A stretch of DNA of 64,000 nt, taken from contig NZ_CBFFRJ010000005.1 of NCBI RefSeq assembly GCF_965644225.1, positions 1-64,000 on the forward strand. The letters are read 5' to 3'. Each line of letters opens with the position of its first letter. Position 1 is the first letter of the stretch. The stretch comes from CBFFRJ01 sp965644225 (GTDB taxonomy: Bacteria; Pseudomonadota; Gammaproteobacteria; Enterobacterales; Enterobacteriaceae). This document shows, one piece after another, positions 41,296-49,377 of this stretch. The position numbers were made by a program, and so were the translations under genes. The notes beneath the pieces were generated by a model. It was given only the letters and a program-made list of their open reading frames with translations. It did no database searches and was not told where the DNA came from.

Positions 41296-41850
41296 ATGGT
41301 GGAACAGAATCATTTAGCAGACACCGAGTGGGTGGATATTGTTAGCGAGGATAATGAAGTCATTGCCCAGGCTACCCGCCAGCAAATGCGTGCGCAGTGC
41401 CTGCGTCATCGTGCGACCTACATCGTGGTGCACGATGGCATGGGTAAGATCCTGGTTCAACGTCGCACTGAAACCAAAGATTTTATGCCGGGCATGCTGG
41501 ACTGCACCGCAGGCGGTGTGGTTCAGGCCGATGAAATTTTGCTCGACTCCGCACGCCGTGAAGCTGAAGAAGAGCTCGGCATTGCCGGCGTTCCTTTTGC
41601 TGAACATGGCGTCTTCTATTACGAAGATGAACATTGCCGGGTCTGGGGGGGATTATTCAGCTGCGTTTCCCATGGACCTTTCGCGCTTCAGGAAGAAGAG
41701 GTAAGCGAAGTCTGGTGGATGACGCCGGAAGAGATTACTGCGCGCTGCGATGAGTTTACGTCTGACTCTTTAAAAGCGCTGGCGCTGTGGATGAGCCGTA
41801 ACGCCAGTAATGATGCCTCCAGACAAGAGAAGCCGGAAGACGCCGAGTAA
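41296..41850 (+). CDS. yfcD: Nudix hydrolase YfcD
   Basis: The 184-residue protein has a Nudix box starting at GGVVQADEI and ending REAEEELGI, preceded by the family segment RHRATYIVVHD. Such enzymes cleave nucleoside diphosphate derivatives; the YfcD substrate is not established. Its stop lies two bases from the stop of the convergent LacI-type regulator, leaving no room for a terminator. This is where the accessory sugar module begins. Confidence 0.93.
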   Translation: MVEQNHLADTEWVDIVSEDNEVIAQATRQQMRAQCLRHRATYIVVHDGMGKILVQRRTETKDFMPGMLDCTAGGVVQADEILLDSARREAEEELGIAGVPFAEHGVFYYEDEHCRVWGGLFSCVSHGPFALQEEEVSEVWWMTPEEITARCDEFTSDSLKALALWMSRNASNDASRQEKPEDAE

Positions 41851-41852
41851 CG

Positions 41853-42872
41853 TTAACAGCTGTTGCGCAGGCAGAGCGTTGCCGTGACCGGCGTCTTATT
41901 CTGCCAGTTCTCATCATTAAGACGCGCCAGCAGCGCGCGTCCTGCCTCGACCCCAATTTTGCGATGCGGTACAGCAATGGTGGTCAGCGGCGGCTGGCAT
42001 ACCCGACTGACGTCGCTATCGCCAAAGCCAACGATCGCCAGGTCTTCGGGCACTTTAATCCGTCGACGCTGGCATTCATACAATGCGCCACAGGCGAGTT
42101 CGTCCGAGACACAGACCAGAGCATCCAGTTCCGGCCACGCCAGCAGAAATTCCGGCAACTGCGCAGTACCGGTGGAAAATACGGGCGGCGCTGCTGCGTT
42201 AATCACGCGATTGGGCGACATATGATGGCGCAGCATAGCCTTGTACCAGCCCTGTAAATGCTGCTGAAAAATCCACTGTTCCTGGTTGGCACACAATAAA
42301 CCGATATTCTGATAGCCCCGCAGGATCAGCGTTTGCGTCAGTTCAAACATAGCGGCAACGTTGTCGATGCCAATATTCATATCAATAGGATCGGCCCGCA
42401 CCGCCCCAATTTCCATGACCGGGATGGCTGCGTTTCTGAGCCAGTGTCTGACGTTGTCGCTGTGTTCCACGCTCAGCAGAATGGCGGCAGCAAGGTTAGA
42501 GGTCAGCAGCGTTTCGATCAGATTTTCTTCCTGTTCTAACCGATGCTGAGACTCCGCCAGCATTATCTGGTAACCCGCAGGTTGCAGGACAGATTGCAGT
42601 CCGGCAAACATTTCTGAACAGCCCGATTCCGCAAGGCCCGGCACAACCATGGCGATGGTATGTGAAGAGGCTGATGCCAGTGAGCTTGCCGCCATGTTGG
42701 GCATATAGCCAAGTTCGCGAACCGCTGCTTCAATTTTCTCGCGTAACTTGTCAGAGACTTGTTCCGGTGTTCTTAACGCCCGGGAAACGGTCATTGTGCC
42801 AACGCCAGCAAGCTGGGCGACATCCACCAGAGTCACTTTTCCTGTACTGCGCCGTTTTCGGGTAATAGACAT
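41853..42872 (-). CDS. LacI/GalR family regulator of the PTS-transketolase module
   Basis: The 339-residue repressor has an N-terminal helix-turn-helix (VTLVDVAQLAGVGTMTVSRAL) and a hinge helix at NMAASSLASASSH. A periplasmic-binding-protein-like effector domain follows, with VCVSDELACGALYEC and AIVGFGDSDVSR. It most resembles the GntR/IdnR branch from memory. It diverges from the PTS genes. Two identical palindromes in the intergenic space are its likely operators, and the ligand is presumably the imported sugar or its phosphate. Confidence 0.92.
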   Translation of the reverse strand: MSITRKRRSTGKVTLVDVAQLAGVGTMTVSRALRTPEQVSDKLREKIEAAVRELGYMPNMAASSLASASSHTIAMVVPGLAESGCSEMFAGLQSVLQPAGYQIMLAESQHRLEQEENLIETLLTSNLAAAILLSVEHSDNVRHWLRNAAIPVMEIGAVRADPIDMNIGIDNVAAMFELTQTLILRGYQNIGLLCANQEQWIFQQHLQGWYKAMLRHHMSPNRVINAAAPPVFSTGTAQLPEFLLAWPELDALVCVSDELACGALYECQRRRIKVPEDLAIVGFGDSDVSRVCQPPLTTIAVPHRKIGVEAGRALLARLNDENWQNKTPVTATLCLRNSC

Positions 42873-42991
42873 TCTGATTCCTGCGAAGCCAATGATCTCA
42901 GAGGATTTTTAGTGATTATCATGATGTTTAGTTAAGCAGTATACGCCGGATAACAGCATTGTTGAGGAGAATTCGCCTGCTCTGTTAGATC

Positions 42992-43005
42992 TGATAGCGC
43001 TATCA
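42992..43005 (+). promoter_or_regulatory. LacI-type operator O1 of the PTS module
   Basis: TGATAGCGCTATCA is a perfect 14-base palindrome with the central CG step typical of LacI-family operators. Its centre lies 34 bases from the second copy. Confidence 0.75.
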
Positions 43006-43026
43006 CATTTTATGATCCTTCACGTT

Positions 43027-43038
43027 GATAGCGCTATC
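43027..43038 (+). promoter_or_regulatory. LacI-type operator O2 of the PTS module
   Basis: GATAGCGCTATC repeats the 12-base core of the first palindrome exactly. It abuts the CRP site, so repressor binding here should compete with activation. Confidence 0.75.
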
Positions 43039-43040
43039 TT

Positions 43041-43056
43041 TGTGGATTTAATCACA
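43041..43056 (+). promoter_or_regulatory. CRP site of the PTS module
   Basis: TGTGG-ATTTAA-TCACA matches the CRP consensus (TGTGA-N6-TCACA) at all but one position. A TAAAGT element at 43078-43083 would be the -10 of a class II promoter starting near 43090, with CRP centred at about -41. Confidence 0.68.
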
Positions 43057-43117
43057 GTTAACCCTGGTTACCTTGCTTAAAGTCTGCTCATCTTATCCCT
43101 GACAAACGGAGAATGAG

Positions 43118-43561
43118 ATGCTCACTCAGTGGCTTCATGATGAAACGCTACAGATACAAGACAGCCTGGAAGACTGGAGACGTGCGCTGGAAATTTGCGC
43201 CAGACCATTGCTGGATAGTGGAGTGATCACCCCCGAATATGTGTCGGCAATCATTTCGCAGCAGCAAAGACTGGGGCCTTACTATGTGATTGCGCCAGGA
43301 CTGGCAATGCCACATGCACGCCCGGAGGATGGGGCCAAAGGCCTGGGACTTTCATTGCTGAAATTACGTCGAGGAGTCATTTTCAATACGGAGGAATTCG
43401 ACCCGGTCGATCTTATTATTATGCTTGCGGCACCTGATAAACATAGCCATCTGGAGATGATTGCTGCCCTTTCTGAGTTATTTTCCAGTGATGACGATTT
43501 GCATAAGTTACATTGCTCAGACAGCGTGGAGGAGATTAAAAATATAATTATGAAGTTCTGA
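43118..43561 (+). CDS. PTS system EIIA component, ascorbate/fructose-mannitol type
   Basis: The 147-residue cytoplasmic phosphocarrier has its phospho-accepting His66 in GLAMPHARPEDGA, as in UlaC and other EIIA-2 domains. It takes phosphate from HPr and passes it to the EIIB encoded next. An ACGGAGAATGAG ribosome site precedes it. It is the first gene of a five-gene unit (IIA, IIB, IIC and two transketolase parts) under the operators and CRP site upstream. The substrate is unknown. Confidence 0.9.
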   Translation: MLTQWLHDETLQIQDSLEDWRRALEICARPLLDSGVITPEYVSAIISQQQRLGPYYVIAPGLAMPHARPEDGAKGLGLSLLKLRRGVIFNTEEFDPVDLIIMLAAPDKHSHLEMIAALSELFSSDDDLHKLHCSDSVEEIKNIIMKF

Positions 43562-43640
43562 TTTCATCATTTCTTTCATCTGTCGACATTATGCTTCAGG
43601 GCATCGTGCGATACGTACTTTACATAAAAAGGGAACAATA

Positions 43641-43913
43641 ATGAAAATTATGGCAATTTGCGGGTCCGGTTTGGGCAGCAGTTTTATGGTGGAAATGAAC
43701 ATCAGAAAAGTTCTGAAGAAATTAAATATTGATGCTGAAGTGGAGCATTCAGATCTTTCAAACGCGACCCCTGGTGCGGCAGATGTTTTTGTGATGGCGA
43801 AAGATATTGCCGCCAGTGCCAGCGTTCCGGAAAGTCAGTTAGTTGTTCTTAGTAATATTATCGATATCAATGAACTGGAAGCGAAAATAAGCGCTTTCTT
43901 TGCCAACCGTTAA
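43641..43913 (+). CDS. PTS system EIIB component, ascorbate (UlaB/SgaB) type
   Basis: The 90-residue protein starts MKIMAICGSGLGSSFMVEM with phospho-accepting Cys7 in the P-loop ICGSGLGSS, the EIIB lactose/ascorbate fold. It takes phosphate from EIIA-His66 and delivers it to the sugar bound in EIIC. AAAGGGAACAATA is its ribosome site. Confidence 0.92.
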   Translation: MKIMAICGSGLGSSFMVEMNIRKVLKKLNIDAEVEHSDLSNATPGAADVFVMAKDIAASASVPESQLVVLSNIIDINELEAKISAFFANR

Positions 43914-43935
43914 CTTCATATCAGGCGAGGTGGAT

Positions 43936-45324
43936 ATGTTTATCCTTGAAACGCTGAACTTTGTCGTTGATATACTTAAAGTTCCTTCGGTGCTGGTGGG
44001 CCTGATTGCCTTAATTGGCCTGGTGGCTCAAAGGAAACCCTTTTCGGATGTAGTCAAAGGAACAGTTAAAACAATACTTGGATTTATTGTGCTTGGTGGT
44101 GGGGCAACGGTACTGGTTGGGTCGTTGAATCCTTTAGGGGGTATGTTTGAACACGCATTTAATATTCAAGGAATTATTCCAAATAATGAAGCTGTCGTCT
44201 CTATTGCGCTGGAAAAGTATGGTGCCTCTACTGCATTGATAATGGCATTTGGGATGGTGGCGAACATTATTGTTGCCCGCTTTACTCGCCTGAAATATAT
44301 CTTCCTGACCGGGCATCACACCTTTTATATGGCGTGCATGATTGGCGTGATTTTAACAGTTTCGGGATTTGATGGTATTAGTCTTGTTTTTACCGGTTCA
44401 TTGATTCTTGGTCTCGTAATGGCATTTTTTCCTGCTATTGCCCAGCGCTATATGCAACGTATTACCGGTAATGATGATATCGCATTTGGTCATTTTGGTA
44501 CCCTGGGATATGTTCTGTCCGGGTGGATCGGTAGTCACTGCGGAAAAGGTTCACGATCGACGGAAGAGATGAATTTGCCGAAAAATCTGAGCTTCCTGCG
44601 GGACAGTTCTATCTCAATTTCACTGACCATGATGATTATTTATTTGATTATGGCAGTGTGCGCCGGTCGAGAATATGTGCAAGACCAGTTCAGCGGCGGG
44701 CAGAATTATTTGGTGTACGCCATCATAATGGCAATCACCTTTGCTGCCGGTGTATTTATTATTCTGCAAGGCGTGCGACTTATTCTGGCGGAAATTGTCC
44801 CTGCCTTTACCGGTTTCTCTGAAAAACTGGTGCCAAATGCCCGTCCAGCGCTGGATTGTCCGGTTGTCTATCCCTACGCGCCCAATGCGGTACTTATCGG
44901 CTTTTTATTCAGTTTTCTCGGCGGCCTGGTTGGCTTGTTTATGCTCGGCCAGATGAGTCTGGTGTTGATCCTGCCAGGTGTCGTACCTCACTTCTTTACA
45001 GGGGCCACGGCTGGTGTATTTGGTAACGCTACCGGAGGCCGTCGCGGGGCTATTCTCGGCGCATTTGCCAATGGAGTGCTGATTACATTTTTACCTGTCC
45101 TGCTCCTGCCTGTTCTCGGGGCTCTCGGCTTCGCCAATACCACATTCTCGGATGCGGATTTTGGTTTTGTCGGCATTGTTCTTGGCAACCTGGCGCGGTA
45201 TCTGTCGCCAATGGCGATTACGGGTGTGGTGGTGGCAATCTTTGCATTGCTGGTGGTGTGGAACCTGATAGCGCAGGGTAAATCAGCCGCTAAAGGTACA
45301 GAGGAAGGCTCGGGGGCAAAGTAA
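43936..45324 (+). CDS. PTS system EIIC component, ascorbate (UlaA/SgaT) type
   Basis: The 462-residue permease has about 11 membrane segments. Its opening ETLNFVVDILKVPSVLVGLIA and the FLTGHHTFYMA and GTLGYVLSGWIGSHCGKGSRSTE segments are typical of the UlaA family. It should move a sugar inward coupled to phosphorylation. The ATG at 43936 follows GCGAGG. Its stop overlaps the start of the first transketolase gene (TAATG), so the permease and that gene are translationally coupled. The family does not fix the sugar: related systems take L-ascorbate or other sugars. Confidence 0.92.
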   Translation: MFILETLNFVVDILKVPSVLVGLIALIGLVAQRKPFSDVVKGTVKTILGFIVLGGGATVLVGSLNPLGGMFEHAFNIQGIIPNNEAVVSIALEKYGASTALIMAFGMVANIIVARFTRLKYIFLTGHHTFYMACMIGVILTVSGFDGISLVFTGSLILGLVMAFFPAIAQRYMQRITGNDDIAFGHFGTLGYVLSGWIGSHCGKGSRSTEEMNLPKNLSFLRDSSISISLTMMIIYLIMAVCAGREYVQDQFSGGQNYLVYAIIMAITFAAGVFIILQGVRLILAEIVPAFTGFSEKLVPNARPALDCPVVYPYAPNAVLIGFLFSFLGGLVGLFMLGQMSLVLILPGVVPHFFTGATAGVFGNATGGRRGAILGAFANGVLITFLPVLLLPVLGALGFANTTFSDADFGFVGIVLGNLARYLSPMAITGVVVAIFALLVVWNLIAQGKSAAKGTEEGSGAK

Positions 45325-46157
45325 TGAAACATGTTGATGAATTACGGCAGTTTGCACGAGAGATCCGCGTTGCAACGCTTAAGTCACTGACGCATCTGGG
45401 GTTCGGGCATTATGGTGGCAGTATGTCCGTTGTCGAAACCCTGGCTGTATTGTATGGCGAAGTGATGCGTCTGGATCCCGCCAGTCCCGACTGGCCGGAG
45501 CGAGATTATTTCGTCCTGTCGAAAGGCCATGCCGGGCCTGCTCTTTACAGTACGCTGGCGCTGAAGGGCTATTTTCCCTTAGAAGAGTTGCTAACCCTCA
45601 ATGAAAATGGCACGCGGTTGCCCAGTCATCCGGACAGGCTAAAGACGCCGGGAGTGGATGCGACGACCGGTTCGCTGGGGCAAGGGATCTCCATTGCTGC
45701 GGGCATGGCGCTGAGCCATAAGCTGGATGAGCGAGCAAACCGTGTGTTTTGTATCGTCGGCGATGGTGAGTTGAACGAAGGTCAATGTTGGGAAGCCCTT
45801 CAGTTTATTGCACACCACCGACTTAACAATCTGACGGTGTTTATTGACTGGAATAAGCAGCAACTGGACGGCAAGCTTGACGATATTATTTGCGCCTTCA
45901 ATCTGGAGGAAAAATTCCGCGCCTTTGGCTTCGATGTAACTACCGTGAAAGGGGATGATATTGCGGCATTGCTTGATGCCGTGCAGCCGGCACCACCAGC
46001 GGATGCGAGGCCACGGGTTGTGATTCTTGACAGCATTAAAGGGCAGGGTGTGCCCTGGCTTGAAGGCCTGGATAATACACACCACCTGCGGCTGACAGGT
46101 GACATGCAACAGGCAATGGAGAAAGCGATTAAGCAACTGGAGGCCGGGCATGATTAA
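45324..46157 (+). CDS. Transketolase, N-terminal (ThDP-binding) subunit
   Basis: The 277-residue protein equals the PP domain of a normal transketolase. It has VLSKGHAGPALYS with a conserved His, GSLGQGISIAAGMA, and the thiamine diphosphate/metal motif GDGELNEGQCWEA ending near the conserved Asn in FIDWNKQQ. It overlaps the C-terminal subunit gene by 8 bases, so the two make one enzyme. Transketolase moves two-carbon units from ketose to aldose phosphates. A two-gene transketolase next to PTS genes at this chromosomal place is known to me from Salmonella (TktC). Confidence 0.92.
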   Translation: MKHVDELRQFAREIRVATLKSLTHLGFGHYGGSMSVVETLAVLYGEVMRLDPASPDWPERDYFVLSKGHAGPALYSTLALKGYFPLEELLTLNENGTRLPSHPDRLKTPGVDATTGSLGQGISIAAGMALSHKLDERANRVFCIVGDGELNEGQCWEALQFIAHHRLNNLTVFIDWNKQQLDGKLDDIICAFNLEEKFRAFGFDVTTVKGDDIAALLDAVQPAPPADARPRVVILDSIKGQGVPWLEGLDNTHHLRLTGDMQQAMEKAIKQLEAGHD

Positions 46158-47103
46158 CATTGCTCCTGAAGGTGGGAAAGACAGTGTTGAAATGCGTAAA
46201 GTTTACGCAGGTTTTGTCACACAACAGATTGAGGCGGGTAGGGAGATTATTGCCCTCGAAGCCGATCTGATGAGTTCAATGGCGATGGATGTCGTGCAGC
46301 AAAAATATCCTCAGCAGGTAATAAATTGCGGAATTATGGAGGCCAATGTTATCGGTACTGCGGCGGGGCTGGCACTGACGGGACGCACGCCATTTGTGCA
46401 TACCTTCAGCGCATTTGCCAGTCGGCGCTGTTTTGATCAACTGTTTATGTCTGTCGATTATCAGCGTAACAACGTGAAGATTATTGCTTCTGATGCTGGC
46501 GTCACCGCGTGCCACAACGGTGGAACCCATATGTCGTTTGAAGATATGGGCATCGTGCGTGGACTGGCGAATTCGGTGGTTATGGAAGTGACTGATGCGG
46601 TGATGTTTGAGGATATTTTACATCAGCTTGCTCATCTGAAGGGTTTTTACTGGGTACGAACTATCCGCAAACAGGCCCTGACGGTTTATGGGGCCGGTTC
46701 GCGATTCACTATCGGTAAAGGGAATGTCGTGCGTGAAGGAACGGACATTACACTTATTGCTAACGGCATTATGGTTGCAGAGGCGTTGGCGGCAGCGCGG
46801 ATCCTTGAAGACGAAGGGATAAGTGCGGCAGTGATCGATATGTTCACGCTGAAACCTATCGATCGTATGTTGATCAAAAATTATGCCGAAAAAACCGGCA
46901 GGATAGTGACCTGCGAAAATCACAGTATCCATAACGGTCTGGGGTCGGCTGTTGCGGAAGTTGTAGTTGAAAACTGCCCCGTCCCGATGCGGCGTGTTGG
47001 GGTGAAAGAGCGCTATGGGCAGGTGGGGACTCAGGACTTTTTACAGCAAGAGTATGGACTGACCGCGCAGGACATTGTGGCGGCTGCACGAGAGCTGTTT
47101 TAG
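46150..47103 (+). CDS. Transketolase, C-terminal (Pyr and C-terminal domains) subunit
   Basis: The 317-residue protein starts MINIAPEGGKDSVEM at 46150, inside the end of the N-terminal subunit gene. The cofactor-activating Glu is in NCGIMEANVIGTAAG, and FSAFASRRCFDQLF and CHNGGTHMSFEDMGI follow. The arrangement is like the split transketolases of archaea and of some bacterial operons. With the partner subunit it should take the ketose phosphate made by the PTS directly. A bidirectional terminator follows. Confidence 0.92.
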   Translation: MINIAPEGGKDSVEMRKVYAGFVTQQIEAGREIIALEADLMSSMAMDVVQQKYPQQVINCGIMEANVIGTAAGLALTGRTPFVHTFSAFASRRCFDQLFMSVDYQRNNVKIIASDAGVTACHNGGTHMSFEDMGIVRGLANSVVMEVTDAVMFEDILHQLAHLKGFYWVRTIRKQALTVYGAGSRFTIGKGNVVREGTDITLIANGIMVAEALAAARILEDEGISAAVIDMFTLKPIDRMLIKNYAEKTGRIVTCENHSIHNGLGSAVAEVVVENCPVPMRRVGVKERYGQVGTQDFLQQEYGLTAQDIVAAARELF

Positions 47104-47118
47104 GATGGGGGAGTAATA

Positions 47119-47146
47119 AAAAAGGCGACCACGAGGTCGCCTTTTT
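47119..47146. terminator. Bidirectional terminator between the transketolase genes and pta
   Basis: AAAAGGCGACC pairs with GGTCGCCTTTTT around ACGA. It serves both the transketolase and pta transcripts. Confidence 0.92.
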
Positions 47147-47160
47147 GTCGCAGCGTAAGA

Positions 47161-49302
47161 TTACTGCTGCTGGGAAGACTGAATCGCCGTCAGAGCAATG
47201 GTGTAGACGATATCGTCAACCAGTGCGCCACGGGACAAGTCGTTAACCGGTTTACGCATGCCTTGCAGCATCGGCCCGATGGAGATCAGGTCGGCAGAAC
47301 GCTGTACCGCTTTGTAAGTGGTGTTACCGGTGTTCAGATCCGGGAAGATGAACACGGTAGCGCGACCTGCAACCGGTGAGTTCGGCGCTTTAGATTTCGC
47401 TACGTCAGCCATTACCGCCGCATCATACTGCAACGGACCGTCGATCATCAGGTCAGGACGTTTTTCCTGTGCCAGACGAGTCGCTTCACGCACTTTCTCT
47501 ACGTCGCTACCTGCACCAGAGTTACCGGTAGAGTAGGAAAGCATTGCCACGCGCGGCTCAATACCGAAGGCAATTGCGGAATCAGCAGACTGAATCGCGA
47601 TTTCAGCCAGTTGTTCAGCGGTCGGATCCGGGTTGATCGCGCAGTCACCGTAAACATAAACCTGTTCCGGCAGCAGCATGAAGAACACGGAGGAAACAAG
47701 GGAGCTGCCCGGTGCGGTTTTGATCAATTGCAGCGGCGGACGAATGGTGTTCGCGGTGGTGTGAACTGCACCGGAGACCAGACCGTCAACTTCGTCTTGT
47801 TCCAGCATCAGGGTGCCGAGAACCACGTTGTCTTCCAGTTGCTCACGGGCAACCGCTTCGGTCATACCCTTGCTCTTACGCAGTTCGACCAGACGGGCAA
47901 CGTAGCTTTCACGTACCACTTCCGGGTCAACGATTTCGATGCCAGTACCCAGTTCAACGCCCTGTGCTGCGGCAACGCGGTTGATCTCTTCCGGGTTACC
48001 TAACAGTACGCAAGTGGCGATGCCGCGTTCAGCACAGATAGCTGCTGCTTTAACGGTACGCGGTTCGTCGCCTTCCGGCAGAACAACGCGTTTGCCGGCT
48101 TTACGCGCCAGCTCAGTCAGCTGATAACGGAAGGCTGGAGGAGACAGACGACGGCTACGCTCAGAGGTTGCAGTCAGAGAATCAATCCAGTCAGCATTGA
48201 TGTAGCTTGCCACGTATTCCTGAACTTTCTCGATACGCGCATGGTCATCAACCGGCACTTCCAGGTTGAAGCTTTGCAGGCTCAGAGAGGTCTGCCAGGT
48301 GTTGGTGTCTACCATAAATACCGGCAGACCGGTAGCGAACGCACGCTCACACAGTTTGGCGACACGCGGGTCCATTTCGTAGGCGCCGGTCAGCAGAACT
48401 GCGCCGATTTCTACGCCGTTCATTGCGGCCAGGCAGGCAGCAACCAGAACGTCAGGACGGTCTGCTGAGGTAACCAGCAGAGAACCTGCGCGGAAGTGTT
48501 CCAGCATGTGCGGAATGCTGCGTGCACAGAAGGTCACGGACTTCACGCGGCGGGTATTGATTTCGCCTTCGTTAACGATGGTCGCGTTCAGGTGACGCGC
48601 CATGTCGATTGCACGGGTAGCAATCAGGTCGAAGCTCCAGGGAACAACGCCCAGGATCGGCAGCGGGCTGGAGGCAACCAGTTTTTCTGCATCCACTTTG
48701 ATGATTTTCGCTTTGGAAGAGTCATCAAAGATTTCGGACAGGTCAGGGCGAGTACGACCCTGATCGTCAACAGGTGCGTTCAGTTTGTTAACGATAACGC
48801 CGGTGATGTTGGTGTTTTTCGCGCCGCCGAAGCTGCTACGCGTCAGTTCGATACGCTCTTTCAACTGCTCCTGAGTATCGGTGCCCTGAGACATTACAAA
48901 CACGATTTCCGCGTTCAGGGTTTTGGCGATCTCAAAGTTCAGCGACTGAGCAAACTGATGTTTACGCGTCGGGACCAGACCTTCAACCAGTACCACTTCA
49001 GCGTCTTTGCTGTTCTCATGGTAGCGTGCGACGATTTCTTCCATCAGCACGTCTTTCTGGTTGCTGGACAGCAGAGACTCAACGTAGCTCATCTTCAACG
49101 GCTCTGCCGCAGGCAGGCCGGAGTTGGTGCGTACGATGGTGGTGGTCTGGTCTGGCGCATCGCCGCCAGCACGTGGCTGGGCGATAGGTTTAAAGACGCT
49201 CAGACGAACGCCTTTGCGTTCCATAGCACGGATAACGCCCAGGCTGACGCTGGTCAGGCCGACGCTGGTTCCGGTAGGGATCAGCATGATAATACGGGAC
49301 AC
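47161..49302 (-). CDS. pta: Phosphate acetyltransferase Pta
   Basis: The 713-residue long-form enzyme has an N-terminal P-loop-like domain (MLIPTGTSVGLTSVSLG), a central DRTGG domain and a C-terminal PTA_PTB catalytic domain with VLPEGDEPRTVKAA and SYSTGNSGAGSDV. It interconverts acetyl-CoA and acetyl phosphate in acetate overflow. The N-terminal region senses NADH and pyruvate in E. coli Pta. It is the second gene after ackA, 75 bases apart, with a perfect hairpin between. Confidence 0.98.
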   Translation of the reverse strand: MSRIIMLIPTGTSVGLTSVSLGVIRAMERKGVRLSVFKPIAQPRAGGDAPDQTTTIVRTNSGLPAAEPLKMSYVESLLSSNQKDVLMEEIVARYHENSKDAEVVLVEGLVPTRKHQFAQSLNFEIAKTLNAEIVFVMSQGTDTQEQLKERIELTRSSFGGAKNTNITGVIVNKLNAPVDDQGRTRPDLSEIFDDSSKAKIIKVDAEKLVASSPLPILGVVPWSFDLIATRAIDMARHLNATIVNEGEINTRRVKSVTFCARSIPHMLEHFRAGSLLVTSADRPDVLVAACLAAMNGVEIGAVLLTGAYEMDPRVAKLCERAFATGLPVFMVDTNTWQTSLSLQSFNLEVPVDDHARIEKVQEYVASYINADWIDSLTATSERSRRLSPPAFRYQLTELARKAGKRVVLPEGDEPRTVKAAAICAERGIATCVLLGNPEEINRVAAAQGVELGTGIEIVDPEVVRESYVARLVELRKSKGMTEAVAREQLEDNVVLGTLMLEQDEVDGLVSGAVHTTANTIRPPLQLIKTAPGSSLVSSVFFMLLPEQVYVYGDCAINPDPTAEQLAEIAIQSADSAIAFGIEPRVAMLSYSTGNSGAGSDVEKVREATRLAQEKRPDLMIDGPLQYDAAVMADVAKSKAPNSPVAGRATVFIFPDLNTGNTTYKAVQRSADLISIGPMLQGMRKPVNDLSRGALVDDIVYTIALTAIQSSQQQ

Positions 49303-49349
49303 GGTTAATCCTCTTCGTTTGCCGTCATTTTTGACGGGTTACAAAACAG

Positions 49350-49372
49350 CACCGCCAGCTAAGCTGGCGGTG
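49350..49372 (-). terminator. Perfect hairpin between ackA and pta
   Basis: CACCGCCAGCT and AGCTGGCGGTG form an 11-base perfect stem around a single central base. The sequence lies 5 bases beyond the ackA stop. No T run follows, so it is likely a stabilising or partially terminating structure that tunes pta relative to ackA. Confidence 0.6.
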
Positions 49373-49377
49373 TGTAA

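Noticed and set aside
48496..49308. A 270-codon frame antisense to pta
   Set aside because: Same reason: it mirrors a core gene and shows no domain.
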